This document shows positions 38,601 through 54,660 of a stretch of DNA of 64,000 bases, one piece after another. A model generated the notes under the pieces. It searched no databases. It was not told the DNA's origin and saw only the letters and a program-made list of their open reading frames with translations. The stretch's first letter is position 1. Every line of letters starts with the position of its first letter. This stretch comes from Terebella lapidaria. Its lineage: Eukaryota; Annelida; Polychaeta; Terebellida; Terebellidae. The translations under genes were made by a program, and so were the position numbers. The stretch spans positions 41,478,526 to 41,542,525 of the forward strand of contig OX424563.1 in the NCBI GenBank assembly GCA_949152475.1, written 5' to 3'.

Positions 38601-41600
38601 CCATAAGATGGACATGTGACGCTCCACCGTACGATGGACATGGGACGCTCCACCGAATGATGGACATGCGAGGCTCCACCGTAAGATGGACATGTGACGC
38701 TCCACCGTACGATGGACATGCGACGCTCCACCGTACGATGGACATGTGACGCTCCACCGTACGATAGACATGCAACGCTCCACCGTACGATGGACATGTG
38801 ACGCTCCACCATACGATGGACATCTGACGCTCCACCGTACGATGGACATGCTATGCTCCACCGTATGATGGACATGTGACGCTCCACCGTACGATGGACA
38901 TGGGACGCTGCACCGTACGATGGACATGCGACGCTCCATCGTACGATGGACATGGGATGCTCCACCGTACGATGGACATGCGACGCTCCACTGTACAATG
39001 GACATGTGACGCTCGACCGTATGATGGACATGCAAGGCTCCACTGTACAATGGACATGTGACGCTCCACTGTACAATGGACATGGGACGCTCCACCGAAT
39101 GATGGACATGCGAGGCTCCACCATAAGATGGACATGTGACGCTCCACCGTACGATGGATATGCGACGCTCCACCGTACGATGGACATGTGACGATCCACC
39201 GAAGGATGGACATGCGAGGCTCCACTGTAAGATGGACATGTTACGCTCCACCGTACGATGGACATGGGATGCTCCACCGTACGATGGACATGTGACACTC
39301 CACTGTACGATGGATATGCGATGCACCACCGTACGATGGACATGTGATGTTCCACCGTACGATGGACATCTGACGCTCCACCGTAGGATGGACATGTGAC
39401 GCTCCACCGTACGATGGACATGTGACGCTCCACCGTACGATGGACATGGGATGCTCCATCGTACGATGGACATGTGACGCTCCACCGTACGATGGACATG
39501 GGATGCTCCACCGTACGATGGACATGTGACGCTCCACCGTACGATGGACATGTGACGCTCCACCGTAAGATGGACATGAGACGCTCCACTGTACGATGGA
39601 CATGCGACGCTCCATCGTACAATGGACTAGCGATGCTCCACCGTAAGATGGACATGCGACGCTCCATCGTACAATGGACTAGCGATGCTCCACCGTAAGA
39701 TGGACATGTCACGCTCCACCGTACGATGGACATGCGACGCTCCTTCGTACGATGGACATGGGACGCTCCACCGTACGATGGACATGCGATGCTCCACCGT
39801 ACGATGGACATGTGATGCTCCACCGTACGATGGACATGGGACGCTCCAATGTACGATGGACATGTGACGCTTCACTGTACGATGGACATGCGATGCTCCA
39901 CTGTACGATGAACATGTGACGCTCCACCGTATGATGAACATGTGACGTTCCACCGTACGATGGACATGCGAGGCTCCACCGTACGATGAACATGGGTGCT
40001 CCATCATACGATGGACATGCGACGCTCCACCGTACGATGGATTAGCGAAGCTCCACCGTAAGATGGACATGCGACGCTCCATTGTACGATGGACACGGGA
40101 CGCTCCACCGTACGATGGACATCTGACGCTCCACCATACGATGGACTCCATCGTACGATGGACTAGCGACGCTCCATCGTAAGATGGACATGCGACGCTC
40201 CACGTACATGTGATGCTCCACCGTATGATGGACATCCGACGCTCCACTGTATGATGGACATGCAATGCACCACCGTATGATGGACATGCGAGACTCCACC
40301 GTACGATGGACATGTGACAATCCACCGTACGATGGACATCTGACGCTCCTCCGTACGATGGACAAGCGACGCTCCACTGTACGATGGACATGTGACGCTC
40401 CACCATGCGATGGACATGCGACGCTCCTTCGTACGATGGACTAGCGACACTCCACCGTAAGATGGACATGCGATGCTCCACCGTACGATGGACATCTGAC
40501 GCTCCTCCGTACGATGGACAAGCGACGCTCCACTGTACGATGGACATGTGACGCTCCACCGTACGATGGACATGCGACGCTCCATCGTACGATGGACATG
40601 GGACGCTCTACCGTACGATGGACATGCGATGCTCCACCGTACGATGGATATGTGATGCTCCACCGTACGATGGACATGGGACGCTCCAATGTATGATGGA
40701 CATGTGACGCTTCACTTCGATGGACATGCGATGCTCCACTGTACGATGAACATGTGACGCTCCACCGTATGATGAACATGTGACGCTCCACCGTACGATG
40801 GACATGCGAGGCTCCACCGTACGATGAACATGGGTGCTCCATCGTACGATGGACATGCGACGCTCCACCGTACGATGGACTAGCGAAGCTCCACTGTAAG
40901 ATGGACACGCGACGCTCCATCGTACGATGGACACGGGACGCTCCACCGTACGATGGACCTCTGACGCCCACCGTACGATAGACATGCTATGCTCCACCGT
41001 ACGATGGACATGTGACGCTCCACCGTACGATGGACATGGGACGCTCCAATGTACGATGGACATGCGACGCTCCACTGTACGATGGACATGCGATGCTCCA
41101 CTGTACGATGAACATGGGATGCTCCACCGTATAATGGACATGTGACGCTCCACCGTACGATGGACATGGGATGCTCCATCGTACGATGGACATGTGACGC
41201 TCCACCCATCGATGGACATGCTATGCTCCACTGTACGATGGACATGTGACGCTCCACCGTACGATGGACATGGGACGCTGCACCGTACGATGGACATGCG
41301 ACGCTCCATCGTACGATGGACATGGGATGCTCCACCGTACGATGGACATGCGACGCTCCACTGTACAATGGACATGTGACGCTCGACCGTATGATGGACA
41401 TGCAAGGCTCCACTGTACAATGGACATGTGACGCTCCACTGTACGATGGACATGGGAAGCTCCATCGAATGATGGACATGCGAGGCTCCACCAAAAGATG
41501 GACATGTGACGCTCCACCGTACGATGGATATGCGACGCTCCACCGTACGATGGACATGTGACGATCCACCGAAGGATGGACATGCGAGGCTCCACTGTAA

Positions 41601-44600
41601 GATGGACATGTTACGCTCCACCGTACGATGGACATGGGATGCTCCACCGTATGATGGACATGTGATGTTCCACCGTACGATGGACATCTGACGCTCCACC
41701 GTAGGATGGACATGTGACGCTCCACCGTACGATGGACATGTGACGCTCCACCGTACGATGGACATGGGATGCTCCATCGTACGATGGACATGTGACGCTC
41801 CACCGTACGATGGACATGGGATGCTCCACCGTACGATGGACATGTGACGCTCCACCGTACGATGGACATGTGACGCTCCACCGTAAGACGGACATGAGAC
41901 GCTCCACTGTACGATGGACATGCGACGCTCCATCGTACCATGGACTAGCGATGCTCCACCGTAAGATGGACATGCGACGCTCCATCGTACAATGGACTAG
42001 CGATGCTCCACCGTAAGATGGACATGTGACGCTCCACCGTACGATGGACATGCGACGCTCCTTCGTACGATGGACATGGGACGCTCCACCGTACGATGGA
42101 CATGCGATGCTCCACCGTACGATGGACATGTGATGCTCCACCGTACGATGGACATCTGACGCTCCACCATACGATGGACTCCATCGTACGATGGACTAGC
42201 GACGCTCCATCGTAAGATGGACATGCGACGCTCCACGTACATGTGATGCTCCACCGTATGATGGACATCCGACGCTCCACTGTATGATGGACATGCAATG
42301 CACCACCGTATGATGGACATGCGAGACTCCACCGTACGATGGACATGTGACAATCCACCGTACGATGGACATCTGACGCTCCTCCGTACGATGGACAAGC
42401 GACGCTCCACTGTACGATGGACATGTGACGCTCCACCATACGATGGACATGCGACGCTCCTTCGTACGATGGACTAGCGACACTCCACCGTAAGATGGAC
42501 ATGCGATGCTCCACCGTACGATGGACATCTGACGCTCCTCCGTACGATGGACAAGCGACGCTCCACTGTACGATGGACATGTGACGCTCCACCGTACGAT
42601 GGACATGCGACGCTCCATCGTACGATGGACATGCGACGCTCCACCGTACAATGGACATGCGACGCTCCATCGCAGGATGGACATGCGACGCTCCACCGTA
42701 AGAAGGACATGCGATGCTCCACCGTACGATGGACATGCGACGCTCCATCGTACGATGGACATGTGACGCTCCACCGTACGATGGACATGCGACGCTCCAC
42801 TGTATGATGGACATGCGATGCTTTACTGTACAATGGACACGTTACGCTCAACCGTAAGATGGACATGCGATGCTCCACAGTACGATGGACATGGGACGCT
42901 CCATCATACGATGGACATGTGACGCTCCACTGTATGATGGACATGCGATGCTTTACTGTACAATGGACACGTTACGCTCAACCGTAAGATGGACATGCGA
43001 TGCTCCACAGTACGATGGACATGGGATGCTCCATCATACGATGGACATGTGACGCTCCACCGTACGATGGACATGCGACGCTCCACTGTATGATGGACAT
43101 GCGATGCTTTACTGTACAATGGACACGTTACGCTCAACCGTAAGATGGACATGCGATGCTCCACAGTACGATGGACATGGGACGCTCCATCATACGATCG
43201 ACATGTGACGCTCCACCGTACGATGGACATCTGACGCTCCACCGTGCGATGGACATGCTATGCTCCACCGCACGATGGACATGTGATGCTCCACCGTACG
43301 ATGGACATGGGACGCTCCACCATATAATGGACATGTGACGCTCCACCGTACGATGGACATGTGACGCTCCACCGAATGATGGACATGCGAGGCTCCACCA
43401 TAAGATGGACATGTGACGCTCCACCGTACGATGGACATGGGACGCTCCACCGAATGATGGACATGCGAGGCTCCACCGTAAGATGGACATGTGACGCTCT
43501 ACCGTACGATGGACATGCGACGCTCCACCGTACGATGGACATGTGACGCTCCACCGTACGATAGACATGCAACGCTCCACCGTACGATGGACATGTGACG
43601 CTCCACCATACGATGGACATCTGACGCTCCACCGTACGATGGACATGCTATGCTCCACCGTATGATGGACATGTGACGCTCCACCGTACGATGGACATGG
43701 GACGCTGCACCGTACGATGGACATGCGACGCTCCATCGTACGATGGACATGGGATGCTCCACCGTACGATGGACATGCGACGCTCCACTGTACAATGGAC
43801 ATGTGACGCTCGACCGTATGATGGACATGCAAGGCTCCACTGTACAATGGACATGTGACGCTCCACTGTACAATGGACATGGGACGCTCCACCGAATGAT
43901 GGACATGCGAGGCTCCACCATAAGATGGACATGTGACGCTCCACCGTACGATGGATATGCGACGCTCCACCGTACGATGGACATGTGACGATCCACCGAA
44001 GGATGGACATGCGAGGCTCCACTGTAAGATGGACATGTTACGCTCCACCGTACGATGGACATGGGATGCTCCACCGTACGATGGACATGTGACACTCCAC
44101 TGTACGATGGATATGCGATGCACCACCGTACGATGGACATGTGATGTTCCACCGTACGATGGACATCTGACGCTCCACCGTAGGATGGACATGTGACGCT
44201 CCACCGTACGATGGACATGTGACGCTCCACCGTACGATGGACATGGGATGCTCCATCGTACGATGGACATGTGACGCTCCACCGTACGATGGACATGGGA
44301 TGCTCCACCGTACGATGGACATGTGACGCTCCACCGTACGATGGACATGTGACGCTCCACCGTAAGATGGACATGAGACGCTCCACTGTACGATGGACAT
44401 GCGACGCTCCATCGTACAATGGACTAGCGATGCTCCACCGTAAGATGGACATGCGACGCTCCATCGTACAATGGACTAGCGATGCTCCACCGTAAGATGG
44501 ACATGTCACGCTCCACCGTACGATGGACATGCGACGCTCCTTCGTACGATGGACATGGGACGCTCCACCGTACGATGGACATGCGATGCTCCACCGTACG

Positions 44601-46050
44601 ATGGACATGTGATGCTCCACCGTACGATGGACATGGGACGCTCCAATGTACGATGGACATGTGACGCTTCACTGTACGATGGACATGCGATGCTCCACTG
44701 TACGATGAACATGTGACGCTCCACCGTATGATGAACATGTGACGCTCCACCGTACGATGGACATGCGAGGCTCCACCGTACGATGAACATGGGTGCTCCA
44801 TCATACGATGGACATGCGACGCTCCACCGTACGATGGATTAGCGAAGCTCCACCGTAAGATGGACATGCGACGCTCCATTGTACGATGGACACGGGACGC
44901 TCCACCGTACGATGGACCTCTGACGCCCACCGTACGATGGACATGCTATGCTCCACCGTACGATGGACATGTGACGCTCCACCGTACGATGGACATGGGA
45001 CGCTCCAATGTACGATGGACATGCGACGCTCCACTGTACGATGGACATGCGATGCTCCACTGTACGATGAACATGGGATGCTCCACCGTATAATGGACAT
45101 GTGACGCTCCACCGTACGATGGACATGGGATGCTCCATCGTACGATGGACATGTGACGCTCCACCCATCGATGGACATGCTATGCTCCACTGTACGATGG
45201 ACATGTGACGCTCCACCGTACGATGGACATGGGACGCTGCACCGTACGATGGACATGCGACGCCCCATCGTACGATGGACATGGGATGCTCCACCGTACG
45301 ATGGACATGCGACGCTCCACTGTACAATGGACATGTGACGCTCGACCGTATGATGGACATGCAAGGCTCCACTGTACAATGGACATGTGACGCTCCACTG
45401 TACGATGGACATGGGACGCTCCACCGAATGATGGACATGCGAGGCTCCACCAAAAGATGGACATGTGACGCTCCACCGTACGATGGATATGCGACGCTCC
45501 ACCGTACGATGGACATGTGACGATCCACCGAAGGATGGACATGCGAGGCTCCACTGTAAGATGGACATGTTACGCTCCACCGTACGATGGACATGGGATG
45601 CTCCACCGTATGATGGACATGTGACACTCCACTGTACGATGGATATGCGATGCACCACCGTACGATGGACATGTGATGTTCCACCGTACGATGGACATCT
45701 GACGCTCCACCGTAGGATGGACATGTGACGCTCCACCGTACGATGGACATGTGACGCTCCACCCTACGATGGACATGGGATGCTCCATCGTACGATGGAC
45801 ATGTGACGCTCCACCGTACGATGGACATGGGATGCTCCACCGTACGATGGACATGTGACGCTCCACCGTACGATGGACATGTGACGCTCCACCGTAAGAT
45901 GGACATGAGACGCTCCACTGTACGATGGACATGCGACGCTCCATCGTACAATGGACTAGCGATGCTCCACCGTAAGATGGACATGCGACGCTCCATCGTA
46001 CAATGGACTAGCGATGCTCCACCGTAAGATGGACATGTGACGCTCCACCG
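35501..46050. repeat. Composite higher-order region of alternating blocks, offsets 2782, 4797, 3852 and 3959 bp
   Basis: A block of about 1.7 kb begins at 35501, 38283 and 43080 (offsets 2782 and 4797). A second block of about 1.1 kb, including the unusual ACGCTGCACCG and CTCGACCGTATG variants, follows at about 37.2, 40.9 and 44.9 kb (offsets 3852 and 3959). Different filler sequence lies between them (about 40.0-40.9 and 42.1-43.08 kb). The pattern is a two-block composite unit amplified three times with insertions. 2782 equals 107 monomers exactly. Confidence 0.75.
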
Positions 46051-48319
46051 TACGATGGACATGCGACGCTCCTTCGTACGATGGACATGGGACGCTCCAC
46101 CGTACGATGGACATGCGATGCTCCACCGTACGATGGACATGTGATGCTCCACCGTACGATGGACATGGGACGCTCCAATGTACGATGGACATGTGACGCT
46201 TCACTGTACGATGGACATGCGATGCTCCACTGTACGATGAACATGTGACGCTCCACCGTATGATGAACATGTGACGCTCCACCGTACGATGGACATGCGA
46301 GGCTCCACCGTACGATGAACATGGGTGCTCCATCGTACGATGGACATGCGACGCTCCACCGTACGATGGACTAGCGAAGCTCCGCCGTAAGATGGACATG
46401 CGACGCTCCATCGTACAATGGACACGGGACGCTCCACCGTACGATGGACCTCTGACGCCCACCGTACGATGGACATGCTATGCTCCACCGTACGATGGAC
46501 ATGTGACGCTCCACCGTACGATGGACATGGGACGCTCCAATGTACGATGGACATGCGACGCTCCACTGTACGATGGACATGCGATGCTCCACTGTACGAT
46601 GAACATGGGATGCCCCACCGTATAATGGACATGTGACGCTCCACCGTACGATGGACATGGGATGCTCCATCGTACGATGGACATGTGATGCTCCACCCAT
46701 CGATGGACATGCTATGCTCCACTGTACGATGGACATGTGACGCTCCACCGTACGATGGACATGGGACGCTCCACCGTAGGATGGACATGTGACGCTCCAC
46801 CGTACGATGGACATGTGACGCTCCACCGTAAGATGGACATGAGACGCTCCACTGTACGATGGACATGCGACGCTCCATCGTACAATAGACTAGCGATGCT
46901 CCACCGTAAGATGGACATGTGACGCTCCACCGTACGATGGACATGCGACGCTCCTTCGTACGATGGACATGGGACGCTCCACCGTACGATCGACATGCGA
47001 TGCTCCACCGTAAGATGGACATGTGACGCTCCACCGTACGATGGACATGCGACGCTCCTTCGTACGATGGACATGGGACGCTCCACCGTACGATCGACAT
47101 GCGACGCTCCTTCATACGATGGACATGGGACGCTACACCGTACGATCGACATGCGATGCTCCACCGTACGATGGACATGTGAAGCTCCACCGTACGATGG
47201 ACATGGGACGCTCCACCGTACGATCGACATGCGATGCTCCACCGTAAGATGGACATGTGACGCTCCACCGTACGATGGACATGCGACGCTCCTTCGTACG
47301 ATGGACATGGGACGCTCCACCGTACGATCGACATGCGATGCTCCACCGTACGATGGACATGTGATGCTCCACCGTACGATGGACATGGGACGCTTCACCG
47401 TACGATGGACTAGCGAAGCTCCACCGTAAGATGGACATGCGACGCTCCATCGTACGATGGACACGTGACGCTCCACCGTACGATGGACATGCGACGCTCC
47501 ATCGTACGATGGACTAGCGAAGCTCCACCGTAAGATGGACATGTGACGCTCCACAATACGATGGACATGCGACGCTCCACCGTACGATGGACATGCGACG
47601 CTCCACCATACGATGGACATGTGACGCTCCACCGTACGATGGACATCTGACACTCTACCGTACGATGGACATGCTATGCTCCACCGTATGATGGACATGT
47701 GACGCTCCACCGTACGATGGACATGGGATGCTCCATCGAACGATGGACATGTGACGCTCCACCCATCGATGGACATGCTATTCTCCACCGTACGATGGAC
47801 ATGTGACGCTCCACCGTACGATGGACATGGGACGCTCCACCGTAGGATGGACATGTGACGCTCCACCGTACGATGGACATGTGACGCTCCACCGCAAGAT
47901 GGACATGAGACGCTCCACTGTACGATGGACATGTGACGCTCCACCGTTCGATTGACATGCGACGCTCCACCGTTCGATTGACATGCGACGCTCCACCGTA
48001 CGATGGACATGCGACGCTCCACAGTACGATGGACATGTGACGCTCCACCGTACGATGGACATGCGAGTCTCCACCGTAAGATGGACATGTGACGCTCCAC
48101 CGTACGATGGACATGCGATGCTCCACCGTACGATGGACATGTGACGCTCCACCGTATGATGGACATGCGATGCTCAATCGTACGATGGACATGGGATGCT
48201 CCACCGTAGGATGGACATGTGACGCTCCACCGTACGATGGACATGTGACGCTCCATTGTACGATGGACATGCGACGCTCCATCGTATGATGGACATGTGA
48301 TGCTCCACCGTACGATGGA

Positions 48320-51180
48320 CATGCGACGCTTTATCGTACAATTAACATGTGACGCGCCACCGTACGATCGACATGCGATGCTTCACAGTATGATGGACAT
48401 GTGATGCTCCACCGTACGATGGACATCTCATGCTCCATCATACGATGGACATGCGATGCTCCACCGTACGATAGACATGTGATGCTCCATTGTACGATGG
48501 ACATCTGGCGCTCCACCGTACTATGGATATGCGAGGCTCCACCGTACAATGGACATGTGACGCTCCACCGTATGATGGACATCTGACGCTCCACCGTACG
48601 ATGGACATGCTATGCTCCACCGTACGATGGACATGTGACGCTCCACCATACGATGGACATGCTATGCTCCACCGTACGATGGACATGTGACGCTCCACCG
48701 TACGATGGACATGGGATGCTCAATCGTACGATGGACATGGGATGCTCCACCGTACGATGGACATGTGACGCTCCACCGTACGATGGACATGTGACGCTCC
48801 ATTGTACGATGGACATGCGACGCTCCATCGTATGATGGACATGTGATGCTCCACCGTACGATGGACATGCGACGCTTTATCGTACAATGGACATGTGACG
48901 CGCCACCGTACGATCGACATGCGATGCTTCACAGTATGATGGACATGTGATGCTCCACCGTACGATGGACATCTCATGCTCCATCATACGATGGACATGC
49001 GATGCTCCACCGTACGATAGACATGTGATGCTCCATTGTACGATGGACATCTGGCGCTCCACCGTACAATGGATATGCGAGGCTCCACCGTACGATGGAC
49101 ATGGGACGCTCCACCGTACGATGGACATGTGACGCTCGACCGTATGATGGACATGCGAGGCTCCAGTGTACGATGGACATGCGATGCTCCACCGTACGAT
49201 CGACATGTGATGCTCCACTGTACGATGGACATGTGACGCTCCACCGTACGATGCACATGAGACGCTCCAATGTACGATGGACATGGGATGCTCCACTGTA
49301 CGATGGACATGTGATGCTCCACCGTATGATGGACATGTGAGGCTCCACTGTACGATGGACATGTGACGCTCCACCGTACGATGGACATGGGATGCTCCAT
49401 CGTACGATGGACATGTGACGCTCCACCGTACGATCGACATGCGAGGCTCCACCGTATGATGGACATGTGATGCTCCACCGTACGATCGACATCTGACGCT
49501 CCACCGTACGATGGACATGCTATGCTCCACCGTACGATGGACATGTGACGCTCCACCGTACGATGGACATGCTATGCTCCACCGTACGATGGACATGTGA
49601 CGCTCCACCGTACGATGGACATGGGATGCTCCACCGTACGATGGACATGTGACGCTCCACCGTACGATGGACATGGGATGCTCCACCGTACGATGGACAT
49701 GTGACAATCCACCGTACGATGGACATCTGACACTCCTCCGTACGATGGACATGGGATGCTCCACCGTACGATGGACATGTGACGCTCCACCGTACGATGG
49801 ACATGCGACGCTCAATCGTACGATGGACTAGCGACACTCCACCGTAAGATGGACATGCGACGCTCCACCGTACGATGGACATGCGACGCTCCATCGCAGG
49901 ATGGACATGCGACGCTCCACCGTACGAAGGACATGCGATGCTCCACCGTACTATGGACATGCGACGCTCCATCGTACGATGGACATGTGACGCTCCAAAG
50001 TACGATGGACATCTGACGCTCCACCGTACGATGGCCTAGTGACGCTCCAGCGTAAGATGGACATGTGACGCTCCACTGTACGATGGACATGTGATGCTCA
50101 GCTGTATGATGGACATGCGACGCTCCACCGTACGAAGGACATGCGATGCTCCACCGTACTATGGACATGCGACGCTCCATCGTACGATGGACATGTGACG
50201 CTCCAAAGTACGATGGACATCTGACGCTCCTCCGTACGATGGACATGCGACGCTCAAATGTACGATGGACATAAGACGCTCAAATGTACGATGGACATAA
50301 GACGCTCCACCGTACGATGGCCTAGTGACGCTCCAGCGTAAGATGGACATGTGACGCTCCACTGTACGATGGACATGTGATGCTCAGCTGTATGATGGAC
50401 ATGCGACGCTCCATCGTACGATGGACTAGCGATGCTCCAACGTAAGATGGACATGTGATGCTCCACCGTACGATGGACATGCGACGCTCCATCGCAGGAT
50501 GGACATGCAACGCTCCACCGTACGAAGGACATGCGATGCTCCACCGTACTATGGACATGCGACGCTCCATCATACGATAGACATGTGACACTCCACTGTA
50601 AGATGGACATGCGAGGCTCCACCGTACAATGGACATGTGACGCTCCACCGTATGATGGACATCTGACGCTCCACCGTACGATGGACATGCTATGCTCCAC
50701 CGTACGATGGACATGTGACGCTCCACCATACGATGGACATGCTATGCTCCACCGTACGATGGACATGTGACGCTCCACCGTACGATGGACATGGGATGCT
50801 CAATCGTACGATGGACATGGGATGCTCCACCGTACGATGGACATGTGACGCTCTACCGTACGATGGACATGTGACGCTCCATTGTACGATGGACATGCGA
50901 CGCTCCATCGTATGATGGACATGTGATGCTCCACCGTACGATGGACATGCGACGCTTTATCGTACAATGGACATGTGACGCGCCACCGTACGATCGACAT
51001 GCGATGCTTCACAGTATGATGGACATGTGATGCTCCACCGTACGATGGACATCTCATGCTCCATCATACGATGGACATGCGATGCTCCACCGTACGATAG
51101 ACATGTGATGCTCCATTGTACGATGGACATCTGGCGCTCCACCGTACTATGGATATGCGAGGCTCCACCGTACGATGGAC
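48320..51180. repeat. Higher-order repeats with offsets 546 and 2080 bp
   Basis: The segment at about 48320-48540, with the GACGCGCCACCG and CATCTCATGCTCC variants, recurs at about 48866-49086 (offset 546, 21 monomers). The segment at about 48540-49100 recurs at about 50620-51180 (offset 2080, 80 monomers). Constant offsets that are whole monomer multiples suggest in-register unequal exchange. Confidence 0.75.
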
Positions 51181-54100
51181 ATGGGACGCTCCACCGTACG
51201 ATGGACATGGGATGCTCCATCGTACGATGGACATGTGACGCTCCACCGTACGATGGACATGTGACGCTCCACCGTAAGATGGACATGAGACGCTCCACTG
51301 TACGATGGACATGCGACGCTCCATCGTACAATGGACTAGCGATGCTCCACCGTAAGATGGACATGCGACGCTCCATCGTACAATGGACTAGCGATGCTCC
51401 ACCGTAAGATGGACATGTGACGCTCCACCGTACGATGGACATGCGACGCTCCTTCGTACGATGGACATGGGACGCTCCACCGTACGATGGACATGCGATG
51501 CTCCACCGTACGATGGACATGTGATGCTCCATGGTACGATGGACATGGGACGCTCCAATGTACGATGGACATGTGACGCATCACTGTACGATGGACATGC
51601 GATGCTCCACTGTACGATGGACATGCGAGGCTCCACCGTACGATGAACATGGGTGCTCCATCGTACGATGGACATGCGACGCTCCACCGTACGATGGACT
51701 AGCGAAGCTCCACCGTAAGATGGACATGCGACGCTCCATCGTACGATGGACATGGGACGCTCCACCGTACGATGGACCTCTGACGCCCACCGTACGATGG
51801 ACATGCTATGCTCCACCGTACGATGGACATGTGACGCTCCACCGTACGATGGACATGGGACGCTCCAATGTACGATGGACATGCGACGCTCCACTGTACG
51901 ATGGACATGCGATGCTCCACTGTACGATGAACATGGGATGCTCCACCGTATAATGGACATGTGACGCTCCACCGTACGATGGACATGGGATGCTCCATCG
52001 TACGATGGACATGTGACGCTCCACCCATCGATGGACATGCTATGCTCCACTGTACGATGGACATGTGACGCTCCACCGTACGATGGACATGGGACGCTCC
52101 ACCGTAGGATGGACATGTGACGCTCCACCGTACGATGGACATGTGACGCTCCACCGTAAGATGGACATGAGACGCTCCACTGTACGATGGACATGCGACG
52201 CTCCATCGTACAATGGACTAGCGATGCTCCGCCGTAAGATGGACATGTGATGCTCCACCGTACGATGGACATGCGACGCTCCTTCGTACGATGGACATGG
52301 GACGATCCACCGTACGATCGACATGTGATGCTCCACCGTAAGATGGACATGTGACGCTCCACCGTACGATGGACATGCGACGCTCCTTCGTACGATGGAC
52401 ATGGGACGCTCCACCGTACGATCGACATGCGACGCTCCTTCGTACGATGGACATGGGACGCTCCACCGTACGATCGACATGCGATGCTCCACCGTACGAT
52501 GGACATGTGATGCTCCACTGTACGATGGACATGGGACGCTCCACCGTACGATCGACATGCGATGCTCCACCGTAAGATGGACATGTGACGCTCCACCGTA
52601 CGATGGACATGCGACGCTCCTTCGTACGATGGACATGGGACGCTCCACCGTACGATCGACATGCGATGCTCCACCGTACGATGGACATGTGATGCTCCAC
52701 CGTACGATGGACATGGGACGCTCCAATGTACGATGGACATGTGACGCTCCACTGTACGATGGACATGCGATGCTCCACTGTACGATGAACATGTGACGCT
52801 CCACCGTATGATGAACATGTGACGCTCCACCGTATGATGGACATGCGAGGCTCCACCGTACGATGAACATGGGTGCTCCATCGTACGATGGACATGCGAC
52901 GCTCCACCGTACGATGGACTAGCGAAGCTCCACCGTAAGATGGACATGCGACGCTCCATCGTACGATGGACACGTGACGCTCCACCGTACGATGGACATG
53001 CGACGCTCCATCGTACGATGGACTAGCGAAGCTCCACCGTAAGATGGACATGTGACGCTCCACAATACGATGGACATGCGACGCTCCACCGTACGATGGA
53101 CATGCGATGCTCCACCGTACGATGGACATGCGACGCTCCACCGTACGATGGACATGTGACGCTCCACCGTACGATGGACATCTGACGCTCTACCGTACGA
53201 TGGACATGCTATGCTCCACCGTATGATGGACATGTGACGCTCCACCATACGATGGACATGGGATGCTCCATCGAACGATGGACATGTGACGCTCCACCCA
53301 TCGATGGACATGCTATTCTCCACCGTACGATGGACATGTGACGCTCCACCGTACGATGGACATGGGACGCTCCACCGTAGGATGGACATGTGACGCTCCA
53401 CCGTACGATGGACATGTGACGCTCCACCGTAAGATGGACATGAGACGCTCCACTGTACGATGGACATGTGACGCTCCACCTTTCGATTGACATGCGACGC
53501 TCCACCGTACGATGGACATGCGACGATCCTCCGTACGATGGACATGCGACGCTCCACAGTACGATGGACATGTGACGCTCCACCGTACGATGGACATGCG
53601 AGGCTCCACCGTAAGATGGACATGTGACGCTCCACCGTACGATGGACATGCGATGCTCCATCGTACGATGGACATGGGATGCTCCACCGTATGATGGACA
53701 TGTGACGCTCCACCGTATGATGGACATGCGATGCTCAATCGTACGATGGACATGGGATGCTCCACCGTACGATGGACATGGGATGCTCCACTGTACGATG
53801 GACATGCGACGCTCCACCGTACAATGGACATTTGACGCTCCAATGTACGATGGACATGCGACGCTCCATCGTATGATGGACATGTGATGCTCCACCGTAC
53901 GATGGACTAGCGATGCTCCACCGTAAGATGGACATGTGACGCTCCACAGTACGATGGACATGGGACGCTCCATCATACGAAGGACATGTGATGCTCCACC
54001 GTACGATCGACATGTGATGCTCCACCGTACGATCGACATGTGAGGCTCCACGGTACGATGGACATGTGACACTCCATCGTACGATGGACTAGCGATGCTC

Positions 54101-54660
54101 CATCGTAAGATGGACATGCGACGCTCCACGTACATGTGATGCTCCACCGTACGATGGACATCCGACGCTCCACTGTATGATGGACATGCAATGCACCACC
54201 GTAGGATGGACATGCAAGACTCCACCGTACGATGGACATGTGACAATCCACCGTACGATGGACATCTGACGCTCCTCCGTACGATGGACAAGCGACGCTC
54301 CACTGTACGATGGACATGTGACGCTCCACCGTACGATGGACATGCGACGCTCCATCGTACGATGGACTAGCGACACTCCACCGTAAGATGGACATGCGAC
54401 GCTCCACCGTACGATGGACATCTGACGCTCCACCGTACGATGGACATGCGACGCTCCACCGTACGATGGACATGCGACGCTCCACTGTAGGATGGACATG
54501 CGATGCTTTACTGTACAATGGACACGTTACGCTCAACCGTAAGATGGACATGCGATGCTCCACAGTACGATGGACATGGGACGCTCCATCATACGATGGA
54601 CATGTGACGCTCCACCGTACGATGGACATGCGACGCTCCACTGTATGATGGACATGCGAT